Source of the DNA: Deltaproteobacteria bacterium
GTDB taxonomy: Bacteria; Desulfobacterota; Desulfobacteria; Desulfobacterales; B30-G6
Assembly (NCBI GenBank): GCA_022340465.1
Contig: JAJDNW010000037.1
Coordinates: forward strand, 1 to 54,607
DNA: 54,607 bases
Direction: 5' to 3'
Positions 9,489 to 16,823 of this stretch are shown here, piece after piece (the first letter of the stretch is position 1; each line of letters opens with the position of its first letter). Below the pieces are notes generated by a model. That model saw only the letters and a list, made by a program, of their open reading frames with translations, ran no database searches and was not told the DNA's origin. The position numbers were made by a program, and so were the translations under genes.

Positions 9489-10367
9489 TTATACCAGTAA
9501 ATCCGCAACAAAGGCCTTTCGGACACCATCGACGGCAAGCGCTTCCCGTGCATTTCGGGCTTTGTCCGCTCCGGCATAAATGCCGAAAACGGTGGGCCCG
9601 CTGCCCGACATCAGAGCTCCCCTTGCCTGCAGGGCCATGAGATCCTTTTTTGCCTGCTGGATTTCGGGATGCCGCGCGGCGGTTACGGTCTCCAAGTCAT
9701 TGCAAAGGTGCCGCCCGACATCGAATTCAGCCTCCCCAAAAAGAAAATTTCTAAGTTGTTTTTTACACTTTGTCAATCTTAAATTAAGATTTTTATACAC
9801 CCAACCCGTGGAAACCGTGAATTCAAAGCAGACAAGCAATATGGTATAACTCTTTAATTTTTCATATTTCTTAAGCTTCTCACCAATGCCGCCGGCGATG
9901 GCCGGAGACCCGAAAAGGAAAAAGGGGACATCCGCCCCCAGGGACAGGCCCATGTCGCGCAAGTCCACTGCTGAAAACGGGAAGCCATACAGCTTGTTGA
10001 GCGCCGACAGGACAGCCGCGGCATTGCTGCTGCCTCCCCCCAGGCCCGCCGCCACCGGTATGTTTTTTTCAATGCGGATCGTCAACCCGCCCCGGTTTTC
10101 ATCTTGCGGCAAAGCGGGGTCGCATCCCAATCTGCTGAAAAAAAGGTCCGCCGCCTTGTAGGCCAGATTGGAGTCGTTCTCGGGGACCCCCTTGTCCCGG
10201 CAGCGGATCCGGATCCCCGGTTCAGCCGAAGGCTTCAGCTCCAGGTGGTCGTAAAGCGATACACAACACATCAGTGACAGCAGGTCGTGATAGCCGTCGG
10301 GTCGCTTACCGGTAACATGCAGGAAGAGGTTGACCTTGGCCGGTGATTTGACAATCAAGGTGCTCAA
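9489..10367 (-). CDS. ispE: 4-diphosphocytidyl-2-C-methyl-D-erythritol kinase
   Basis: GHMP kinase of the non-mevalonate isoprenoid pathway; it phosphorylates the 2-hydroxyl of CDP-methylerythritol. The 292-residue protein has KVNLFLHVTGKRPDGYH near the N-terminus (Lys11), the ATP loop PVAAGLGGGSSNAA (104-117), LGADVPFF with Asp146 and the C-terminal MSGSGPTVFGIY. Its ATG overlaps the stop of the DUF1844 gene by 4 nt. An unusually AT-rich, Lys-rich stretch encodes about residues 165-205 (genomic 9740-9880) and stands out from the GC-rich remainder. Confidence 0.95.
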   Translation of the reverse strand: MSTLIVKSPAKVNLFLHVTGKRPDGYHDLLSLMCCVSLYDHLELKPSAEPGIRIRCRDKGVPENDSNLAYKAADLFFSRLGCDPALPQDENRGGLTIRIEKNIPVAAGLGGGSSNAAAVLSALNKLYGFPFSAVDLRDMGLSLGADVPFFLFGSPAIAGGIGEKLKKYEKLKSYTILLVCFEFTVSTGWVYKNLNLRLTKCKKQLRNFLFGEAEFDVGRHLCNDLETVTAARHPEIQQAKKDLMALQARGALMSGSGPTVFGIYAGADKARNAREALAVDGVRKAFVADLLV

Positions 10368-10744
10368 CCCTTCGCTTTTACATATAACATCCTCAATTCA
10401 TAAAGAATATTCTTGATCATCGCGGCTTCGTCATCCGTAAGATTGCCCTTGGTCTTTTCTTCGAGCATCCCCAGAATGTCGATGGTCTGTTTTGCCAGAG
10501 GCAGATTCTCATTTTTTTGCCCGGTGGCGGGGTCTTCGATAACCCCCATGTTCAGCAGAGCGGATGAATTCAATGAAAAGATGAACGTCGGAAAGTTGAT
10601 TTCCGGCAGGGCGTAGCCCTCATCGCGCTGTCCGGCTTTCCTTTCAGGAGGCGTTTCCTGCTCCTCTTTTGCGTCCTCCGCCCGGTCTTCCTCCGAAAAA
10701 ACCCGTTTGTCCTTGACTACAAAGTCTTTTTCTTCTTCTGTCAT
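10364..10744 (-). CDS. DUF1844 domain protein
   Basis: A 126-residue protein with an acidic, charged N-terminal third (about 1-45) and a helical C-terminal domain typical of DUF1844: INFPTFIFSLNSSALLNMGVIEDP, NLPLAKQTIDILGMLEEKTKGNLT and a final helix. The function is not established. It overlaps ispE by 4 nt (ATGA), and this pairing suggests co-expression with isoprenoid and PRPP genes. No signal peptide or membrane segment, so cytoplasmic. Confidence 0.85.
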   Translation of the reverse strand: MTEEEKDFVVKDKRVFSEEDRAEDAKEEQETPPERKAGQRDEGYALPEINFPTFIFSLNSSALLNMGVIEDPATGQKNENLPLAKQTIDILGMLEEKTKGNLTDDEAAMIKNILYELRMLYVKAKG

Positions 10745-10796
10745 CTTTCTGCTCCTGTTGATAGGGTGCTTGGGGTGAAGGCGTTCGATGCCCCCG

Positions 10797-10838
10797 GCAT
10801 CCCGCCTCCCGCCTTCCGGCTCTCTCCTTCTGCCCGTG
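10797..10838. repeat. degenerate 7-nt-period tract
   Basis: Six heptamers in phase: GCATCCC, GCCTCCC, GCCTTCC, GGCTCTC, TCCTTCT, GCCCGTG. The first three differ by one or two bases. It fills much of the 97-nt gap between serA and the DUF1844 gene and is one of several heptamer-phase tracts in this window. Confidence 0.5.
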
Positions 10839-10841
10839 CCG

Positions 10842-12422
10842 CTAAAACTCCAGCGGAATGGCGGTCTTTACCGACCCGAGATCCCTGATATCTCCCATCA
10901 CCTTTTCCGAAATCTGCGTGTCCGTCTGAATGAAGATAATGTTGCGGTCTCCATCCTCTTCCTGCCCCACCTGCATCCGTCCTATGTTAATGCCGTTGTC
11001 GCCGAGGGTGGTGCCGATTTCACCGATGGATCCCGGACGGTCGATATTGTTTATCAGGACCATGTGCCCGAGGGGGATCATTTCAAGCCTGAACTTGTCG
11101 ATTTTGACAATGCGGGGATCCTGTTTGCCGAAAATCGTGCCCGACACCGTACTGGTCATCTCCGTGGACCGCACCTTCGCGGTCACCAGATTCAGGTAAT
11201 CCTCCGATTCCATACGGGCCGACTCGGTAATCTTGATGCCCATTTCCTGAGCCAGAACCTTGGCATTTACAAAATTGACGTCATCCTTCACCATCGGCGA
11301 CATCAGCCCCTTCATGAAGGCGGTTGAAACCGGGGCCATGTCGAGATCTTGAAAATCACCGTTGTATTCGATAACCACCTCCTCGAGCGGTCCGGAGATA
11401 AGCTGAGCCTGGAGGCTGCCCATTTTTTCCCCCAGGTTCAGAAGCGGCCCCATTTTTTTTAGAAGCTCACCGGTTACCGAAGGGACGTTGACCGCGTTGA
11501 CAATCGTACCGGTCTTTAAATAATCGATGATCTGCTCCGCCACCGCAACGGCCACATTTGTCTGCGCCTCCCGGGTGGACGCCCCCAGATGCGGGGTACA
11601 GACAACGTGATCCAGTTCGAAAAGGGGCGACGCTCCCGGTGGTTCGGTTGCGAATACATCCAGTGCCGCACCCGCCACCTTTCCGGAAACGATGGCATCG
11701 TAGAGATCCTTTTCATTGACAATGCCCCCGCGGGCGCAGTTGATCACCATGACGCCGTCCTTCATCTTGGCGAAAGCCGCCTTATCCAACAGGTCGATGG
11801 TGCTCTTGAGCTTCGGCACGTGGATGGTGATGTAGTCGGCCTTTCGATAGAGTTCATCCAGGGACACGCTCTCGAAACCGGCTTTTTCGATCTGTTCGGG
11901 GGTGACGACGGGATCGTGAACCACGACGCGCATCTTTAAGCCGCGGGCACGGTCCGCCACGATGGAGCCGATTTTGCCGAATCCGATAACCCCCAGTATT
12001 TTATTATAGATTTCCCTCCCCTGGAGCTTTTTCTTCTCCCACATACCGTCTTTCATGGTACCGGTCCCCATGGGGATGTTGCGCGACAGGGACAGCATCA
12101 TGGCAATGGTGTGCTCGGCGGTTGTCACCACGTTGCCTCCCGGGGTGTTCATGACGACGATCCCCCTTTTGGTTGCCGCCGGGATGTCCACATTGTCCAG
12201 GCCGATGCCCGCCCGTCCCACGACCTTCAGCCTCCCCGCACGCTCCAGGAGCGCATCGGTTACTTTGGTGGCGCTGCGGATGATCAGGGCATCATATCTC
12301 CCGATAATGGCGGCCAGTTCTTCCGGAGACAAGCCTGTCTTGACATCCACGTCCAGGCCTTCCGCCGCCCTGAACATCTCTATCCCCACTTCACCCAGAT
12401 TATCGCTTACCAGTACTTTCAT
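10842..12422 (-). CDS. serA: D-3-phosphoglycerate dehydrogenase
   Basis: First enzyme of the phosphorylated serine pathway, oxidising 3-phosphoglycerate with NAD+. The roughly 526-residue protein is the long form: substrate domain, nucleotide-binding domain with GVIGFGKIG (about 145-152), the catalytic HLGASTREAQ, an intervening allosteric (ASB) domain and a C-terminal ACT domain with NIDRPGSIGEIGTTLGDNGINI, the usual site of serine feedback. Two adjacent ATGs (12425 and 12422) follow GAGG; the second has the better spacing and gives the usual MKVLVSDN start. The upstream methyltransferase gene ends 26 nt away. Confidence 0.96.
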   Translation of the reverse strand: MKVLVSDNLGEVGIEMFRAAEGLDVDVKTGLSPEELAAIIGRYDALIIRSATKVTDALLERAGRLKVVGRAGIGLDNVDIPAATKRGIVVMNTPGGNVVTTAEHTIAMMLSLSRNIPMGTGTMKDGMWEKKKLQGREIYNKILGVIGFGKIGSIVADRARGLKMRVVVHDPVVTPEQIEKAGFESVSLDELYRKADYITIHVPKLKSTIDLLDKAAFAKMKDGVMVINCARGGIVNEKDLYDAIVSGKVAGAALDVFATEPPGASPLFELDHVVCTPHLGASTREAQTNVAVAVAEQIIDYLKTGTIVNAVNVPSVTGELLKKMGPLLNLGEKMGSLQAQLISGPLEEVVIEYNGDFQDLDMAPVSTAFMKGLMSPMVKDDVNFVNAKVLAQEMGIKITESARMESEDYLNLVTAKVRSTEMTSTVSGTIFGKQDPRIVKIDKFRLEMIPLGHMVLINNIDRPGSIGEIGTTLGDNGINIGRMQVGQEEDGDRNIIFIQTDTQISEKVMGDIRDLGSVKTAIPLEF

Positions 12423-12451
12423 CATTACCTCGTATTATGCTTGTGCATAAG

Positions 12452-13108
12452 TCAGGCATTCTCCCTGCGCACCATGCGGCATAGGAAAATCTGACTGTCT
12501 TCGTCCTGCGCTTTCATGCCGATTTTCTTCATGCTGATCTTGAATTTTTTCTGGGCACGGTTGAAAAAGGCCAGCGCCGAACGCCTTGGCTTCATGCTCA
12601 GAAAGACCCGGCCGGTCGTGTTCAGGTAATTCGTGAACAGATGCATCAGGGCATCAAAATCCCTCTCGTGGTACAACACCTCGGAACCGACAATCGTGTC
12701 GAATCGTTCCTTGAAATCGGGGGCATGCCAATCCAGGCGCGCGATCCTCAAATCGTCGCACCCGTTGATGGCCGCATTGGCCCGCGCAAACGCCAGGGCA
12801 TGCGCGTCGTACTCCGTCATGGTTACCCTGTGCCCCAGGGAGGATGCGACGATGCTCGCGACACCGAGACCCGCGCCGATTTCAAGAATGGAGCCGCCGG
12901 CCGCAACCGGCATCCTTGCAAGGTGGTCGGCCATTATCCAGGAGGCCTTCCAGATTCTGGCCCACAAGGGAAAATGCTGCAGCGGATCGTCGGCCTCGAT
13001 AAAACGGTCGATATCCAGGGGTACCCTGAACGTGTAGCGCCGCCCATGAATGGTCATCTCGCGGGTGGTGGTTTCATACGACGCCAGAAAGTCTTCTATG
13101 GTGTCCAT
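12452..13108 (-). CDS. class I SAM methyltransferase, protein-lysine N-methyltransferase-like
   Basis: A 218-residue Rossmann-fold methyltransferase. The SAM-binding motif I is ILEIGAGLGVASI (74-86), followed by the acidic motif II TEYD and motif IV IVGSEVLYHERDF. The pattern PLWARIWKASWIMADHL before motif I resembles the Methyltransf_16 family, in which several members methylate lysines of proteins. The substrate is not identifiable here. It is the first gene of the leftward housekeeping run and precedes serA by 26 nt. A small-molecule substrate cannot be excluded. Confidence 0.75.
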   Translation of the reverse strand: MDTIEDFLASYETTTREMTIHGRRYTFRVPLDIDRFIEADDPLQHFPLWARIWKASWIMADHLARMPVAAGGSILEIGAGLGVASIVASSLGHRVTMTEYDAHALAFARANAAINGCDDLRIARLDWHAPDFKERFDTIVGSEVLYHERDFDALMHLFTNYLNTTGRVFLSMKPRRSALAFFNRAQKKFKISMKKIGMKAQDEDSQIFLCRMVRRENA

Positions 13109-13180
13109 TCAGACGCTGCCCCATCGTTGAGGTCTGCCCGCCATGTGCAGTGCACCTCCTCGATTTGTGATTTGTGTGCC

Positions 13181-13570
13181 CTAACGGATCGTCACGACCG
13201 GGCAGGGCGCATTCAGGATGACATACTGCGCATTGGAACCGAAAAGGAGCTTTCCGACTTTTGACCGCCGTTTGACACCGATGATTATCTGTTCGGCCCC
13301 TTTTTCCTCGGCAAATTTGACAATGTCCTCCCCGGGTTCGAGACCTCGCACGGACATGTTCCCTTCACAGGCGACATCCGCCTCCTGCAGGAACGCTTCG
13401 GCCTTCGAAAGCAGTTTTTCCGCCCGGACAAACTCCCGCCTGGGGACATCCGGGCCCCCTTTCATGGACGTCACCAGCACGATCGTTGTTCCGAATGCCT
13501 TGGCATGCCTGACGGCCAATTCGAGAACTTCCTGCGCCACTTTTGAGTCGTCTAGTCCGACAATGATCAT
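13181..13570 (-). CDS. universal stress protein UspA family
   Basis: A 129-residue single-domain Usp protein with the alpha/beta fold seen in IIVGLDDSKVAQEVLELAVRHA and the C-terminal NAPCPVVTIR. The ATP-binding loop is atypical: the usual G-x2-G-x9-GS is represented by GVKRRSKVGKLLFGS, which keeps the first Gly and the final GS but has Arg where the second Gly should be. It may therefore bind ATP poorly or not at all. GGGGGGGAG precedes the ATG. It lies downstream of the dnaK terminator and appears monocistronic. Confidence 0.88.
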   Translation of the reverse strand: MIIVGLDDSKVAQEVLELAVRHAKAFGTTIVLVTSMKGGPDVPRREFVRAEKLLSKAEAFLQEADVACEGNMSVRGLEPGEDIVKFAEEKGAEQIIIGVKRRSKVGKLLFGSNAQYVILNAPCPVVTIR

Positions 13571-13637
13571 AGTCTCCCCCCCGGTTTGATTTTCAATGGG
13601 AAATACGGATTACCCTTAATTCGAACAAATCTTATCT

Positions 13638-13662
13638 ATTATAAGGACGAAACGGGTGTCAA
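13638..13662 (-). promoter_or_regulatory. possible promoter of the usp gene
   Basis: On the minus strand a perfect TTGACA (13662-13657) and a perfect TATAAT (13643-13638) occur only 13 nt apart, too close for a standard sigma-70 promoter. TATAAT may work with a poorer -35 further upstream. The position, between the dnaK terminator and the usp gene, is suitable. Confidence 0.35.
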
Positions 13663-13666
13663 ATAC

Positions 13667-13697
13667 AAAAAACCCGCGGCACTGTTGTGCGCGCGGG
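13667..13697 (-). terminator. Rho-independent terminator of grpE-dnaK
   Basis: A stem formed by CCCGCGGCAC (13673-13682) and GTGC-G-CGCGGG (13687-13697) with loop TGTT and a single bulged base is followed on the minus strand by six T residues (13672-13667). It lies just after dnaK; a T-rich stretch on the other side means it could also act on the plus strand. Confidence 0.85.
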
Positions 13698-13725
13698 ATT
13701 TTTGTTCGGCCTCGATAAAAGACGT

Positions 13726-15654
13726 TTATTTCTGGTCTTCGCCTTTGACTTCTTCAAAATCGGCATCGACGACATCGTCATCGGGAGCGCCGCCGTCCGC
13801 GGCGGAACCGGCACCCTGCGGGCCGCCATCGGCTTGCCCCTGGTCCTGCGAGGCCTGCTGGTACATGGCTTCGGCCAGCTTGTGCGATGCCTGGGTCAGC
13901 GCTTCGCTCAAGCGCTTGATCTCTTCGACGTCTTCGCCTTCCATGGCTTTTTTCAGCGATGCGGCGGCGGATTCGATGTTGGACTTCGTCTCGGCATCCA
14001 CCTTTTCACCCATCTCTTTGAGGGATTTTTCAGTCGAATAGATCAGGGCGTCCGCCGAGTTGCGGGTATCGACAAGCTCTCTTTTCTTCTTGTCTTCATC
14101 GGCGTGCATTTCCGCATCTTTCACCAGGTTGTCGATCTCCTCCTTGGAAAGTCCGCTGGAGGCGGTTATCTGAATGGACTGCTCCTTGCCGGTGGCCTGA
14201 TCCTTGGCCGAAACGTTGACGATGCCGTTGGCGTCTATGTCGAAGGTCACCTCGATCTGGGGAACGCCCCTGGGGGCCGGAGGGATGCCCACCAGTTCAA
14301 AACGTCCCAGGGTCTTGTTTCCTGCCGCCATCTCGCGTTCCCCCTGCAGGACGTGGATGGACACGGCCGGCTGGTTGTCCGCTGCGGTAGAAAATGTCTG
14401 GCTCTTTTTAGTGGGAATGGTGGTGTTTTTTTCGATGAGCCTCGTCATGACCCCGCCGAGGGTTTCGATCCCGAGAGACAGGGGGGTAACGTCCAGCAAC
14501 AGCACATCCTTGACATCCCCTTTGAGGACGCCGCCCTGTATGGCCGCTCCCAAGGCTACGACTTCATCCGGGTTGACGCCCTTGTGCGGTTCCTTGCCGA
14601 AGATGTTCTTGACCCGGTTCTGCACGGCCGGCATACGCGTCATGCCGCCCACCAGGATGACTTCGTTGATCTCGTTCGCGGAAAGGCCGGCATCCTTGAG
14701 CGCCGTGCGGCACGGAGGTTCCAACTTGTCCAGAAGATCGGCAATCAGGGATTCCAGCTTCGCCCGGGTGATTTTTATGTTCAAATGCTTGGGCCCGCTT
14801 GCATCGGCGGTGATAAACGGCAGGTTGACGTCCGTCTCTATGGAGCTGGAAAGTTCCATCTTCGCCTTTTCCGCGGCTTCCTTGAGGCGTTGAAGGGCCA
14901 TTTTGTCTCCCCGGATATCGATGCCCTGATCTTTTTTGAATTCATCCGCCAGGTAATCGATCAGGCGCAGGTCGAAGTCTTCGCCGCCAAGGTGGGTGTC
15001 CCCGTTGGTCGCCTTGACCTCGAACACCCCTTCGCCGATCTCCAGAATGGAAATATCGAAGGTTCCACCGCCAAGATCGAAGACCGCGATCTTCTCTTCG
15101 CTTCTTTTGTCGAGCCCGTACGCCAGGGACGCGGCGGTAGGCTCGTTGATGATCCGCAGGACGTTCAGCCCGGCAATTCTTCCGGCGTCCTTGGTCGCCT
15201 GCCGCTGGCTGTCGTTGAAATAGGCCGGAACCGTCACCACCGCATCGGTCACCGTCTCTCCCAAGTACTCTTCGGCCGTTTTCCTGATATTTGCCAGGAT
15301 ATAGGAGGATACTTCCGCAGCACTGGTGAGTTTGCCCCGCAGATCGATGCGAATGTCGCCGTTGTCTGCCTGCGTGATCTTGTAGGGAAGAATCTTGATG
15401 TCACTCTGAACCTCGGGTGAAGCGAACTTCCGTCCGATCAATCTCTTTACACCGAAAACGGTGTTTTCCGGATTGGTAATCGCCTGCCGTTTTGCAATCT
15501 GACCGACGAGCCGCTCCCCACTGTCCGACACTGCCACGATGGAAGGCGTGGTACGGCCACCCTCCGGGTTGGTGATGACCTTGGCATCCCCTCCCTCCAT
15601 AACGGCCACACAGGAGTTGGTTGTTCCAAGATCGATTCCGATTATCTTACCCAT
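13726..15654 (-). CDS. dnaK: Hsp70 chaperone DnaK
   Basis: ATP-dependent chaperone that binds exposed hydrophobic peptides and works with GrpE and a J-protein. The 642-residue protein has the full architecture: ATPase domain beginning [14 protein letters not shown], phosphate motif [12 protein letters not shown], linker [12 protein letters not shown], substrate-binding domain and a helical lid ending in a DnaK-type acidic tail ([12 protein letters not shown]). A GGAGGAGAG ribosome-binding site is present. GrpE lies 72 nt upstream. No dnaJ follows; a terminator does. Confidence 0.98.
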   Translation of the reverse strand: MGKIIGIDLGTTNSCVAVMEGGDAKVITNPEGGRTTPSIVAVSDSGERLVGQIAKRQAITNPENTVFGVKRLIGRKFASPEVQSDIKILPYKITQADNGDIRIDLRGKLTSAAEVSSYILANIRKTAEEYLGETVTDAVVTVPAYFNDSQRQATKDAGRIAGLNVLRIINEPTAASLAYGLDKRSEEKIAVFDLGGGTFDISILEIGEGVFEVKATNGDTHLGGEDFDLRLIDYLADEFKKDQGIDIRGDKMALQRLKEAAEKAKMELSSSIETDVNLPFITADASGPKHLNIKITRAKLESLIADLLDKLEPPCRTALKDAGLSANEINEVILVGGMTRMPAVQNRVKNIFGKEPHKGVNPDEVVALGAAIQGGVLKGDVKDVLLLDVTPLSLGIETLGGVMTRLIEKNTTIPTKKSQTFSTAADNQPAVSIHVLQGEREMAAGNKTLGRFELVGIPPAPRGVPQIEVTFDIDANGIVNVSAKDQATGKEQSIQITASSGLSKEEIDNLVKDAEMHADEDKKKRELVDTRNSADALIYSTEKSLKEMGEKVDAETKSNIESAAASLKKAMEGEDVEEIKRLSEALTQASHKLAEAMYQQASQDQGQADGGPQGAGSAADGGAPDDDVVDADFEEVKGEDQK

Positions 15655-15726
15655 TTTCTCTCCTCCTTGAACGAACTATTGCTTTATTTTCATTTATCCA
15701 TTCTTTTCAAAGTGTCAGCATTCTGA

Positions 15727-16326
15727 TCAAGCCTCACCCGCTTCGGTGGTCGCTGACTTGGAAACAACCACCATTGCCGGCCGAAGCAACCGATCATGGA
15801 TGGTGTAGCCCTTTTGGAATTCACGGATGACCGTATTCTCCGCATGGGTTTCGGAAGGCTCCTGCAACACGGCCTGGTGCACCGACGGGTCGAAGGCTTT
15901 TTCCACCGCCTCGATGGGTCTGACGTCAAATTTTTCGAATATTTTCAAAATTTCCTTCAGGGTCAGTTCAACGCCTTCCAACAGCTGCTTGCTTTCGCAT
16001 GCTTCCGCAAAGGAACCCACGGCTCTTTCGAGGTTGTCGACGACCGTCAGCAATTCCCTGAACAGCGTTTCATTGGCGAATTTCCTGAAATCGTCCATTT
16101 CACGCTGCTTCCGCTTTTTGAAATTCTCAAATTCCGCGGACACCCTCAGGAAACGGTCGTGGTTTTCCCTGGCCTCAGCCTCTGCTTCTTCGAGTTTCTT
16201 TTCGACATCGACGCCGGTTTCCTCGGCCCCCTCTTCGGCAGCTGCCTCCAGCTGTTCTGTTGCATCCGCCTCTTCAGAGGATGGATCTGACTTGACATCG
16301 ACTTTCACTGATTTTTTACCTGGCAT
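15727..16326 (-). CDS. grpE: nucleotide exchange factor GrpE
   Basis: Promotes ADP release from DnaK. The 199-residue protein has an acidic, probably disordered N-terminus (1-45), the long dimerising coiled coil (about 45-105, with RFLRVSAEFENFKKRKQRE) and the C-terminal beta domain carrying FDPSVHQAVLQE and IREFQKGYTIHDRLLRPAMVVVS, the GrpE signature. It is first in the grpE-dnaK unit. In many bacteria hrcA precedes grpE; here the upstream neighbour is the SRP RNA gene instead. Confidence 0.96.
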   Translation of the reverse strand: MPGKKSVKVDVKSDPSSEEADATEQLEAAAEEGAEETGVDVEKKLEEAEAEARENHDRFLRVSAEFENFKKRKQREMDDFRKFANETLFRELLTVVDNLERAVGSFAEACESKQLLEGVELTLKEILKIFEKFDVRPIEAVEKAFDPSVHQAVLQEPSETHAENTVIREFQKGYTIHDRLLRPAMVVVSKSATTEAGEA

Positions 16327-16399
16327 TGAATACGAATCTCCTCACACGGGCCGAATACGCATATTGCCGACCTGCGCCCGGCGCGTTCATTGTTGATAG

Positions 16400-16427
16400 A
16401 AAATAAGTCGATATGATTCATTGTCAA
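16400..16427 (-). promoter_or_regulatory. possible promoter of grpE-dnaK
   Basis: Minus-strand TTGACA (16427-16422), 16-nt spacer, TATTTT (16405-16400). It lies between the SRP RNA 3' end and the grpE start. No CIRCE operator (TTAGCACTC-N9-GAGTGCTAA) is visible nearby. Confidence 0.45.
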
Positions 16428-16487
16428 GGCAGTGAAAAGCAATTTTCATCCTAGGCAGGCAAGCATAAAAACATATAAATTCAGAAT

Positions 16488-16736
16488 GGTTGTGCACCCT
16501 TCTTCGTGTCTCTCCTGTGCCTTGCGCCAATGCTTGACCGGAATCGATCCACGACACAACCTGCACCACTTATCGCTGCTTCCTTCCGGACCTGACGAGG
16601 TTCGCAGCCGGCTGTTGCGCGGCGGCCGATCGGACTGGCAGGCAAGGCTCTCGGTAAAAACCCTCGGAAGGGAATTCAGCCCCGCGTAAGCGGATTTCGG
16701 GAAAAGGGCACCGCTAACTCCCCACCTAGCACAACC
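16488..16736 (-). ncRNA. ffs: signal recognition particle RNA, large form with Alu domain
   Basis: RNA scaffold of the signal recognition particle. The conserved helix-8 core CAGGTCCGGAAGGAAGCAG is at 16594-16576 (minus strand). Unlike the 114-nt enterobacterial 4.5S RNA, the 5' part carries the Alu-domain block GTGCTAGGTGGGG followed by TAGCGGTGCCC, as I know it from Bacillus scRNA. The ends pair perfectly: GGTTGTGC (16736-16729) with GCACAACC (16495-16488), which sets a length of about 249 nt. A promoter sits at the right distance upstream. Exact termini are inferred from this helix. Confidence 0.9.
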
Positions 16737-16744
16737 AATTTTTT

Positions 16745-16772
16745 AAATTAAGCATCAAACCGCCGTTTTCAA
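16745..16772 (-). promoter_or_regulatory. promoter of the SRP RNA gene
   Basis: Minus-strand TTGAAA (16772-16767), 16-nt spacer, TAATTT (16750-16745). The predicted start falls at about 16737, exactly at the 5' end deduced from the terminal helix of the RNA. Confidence 0.6.
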
Positions 16773-16786
16773 GGAGATTTTTAAAA

Positions 16787-16815
16787 TTGACTTCATTTTG
16801 ATTAAAGGCTAGATT
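16787..16815 (+). promoter_or_regulatory. promoter of tilS
   Basis: TTGACT (16787-16792), 17-nt spacer, TAGATT (16810-16815). Transcription would start near 16822, only about 2 nt before the upstream-most ATG of tilS. Either the mRNA is nearly leaderless or translation starts further in. Confidence 0.5.
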
Positions 16816-16823
16816 CCTTACCC

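Noticed and set aside
13687-15420. 577-codon open frame on the plus strand across dnaK
   Set aside because: It is antisense to a complete dnaK with all family motifs; long antisense frames are expected from GC-rich codon usage. Its translation shows no domain.
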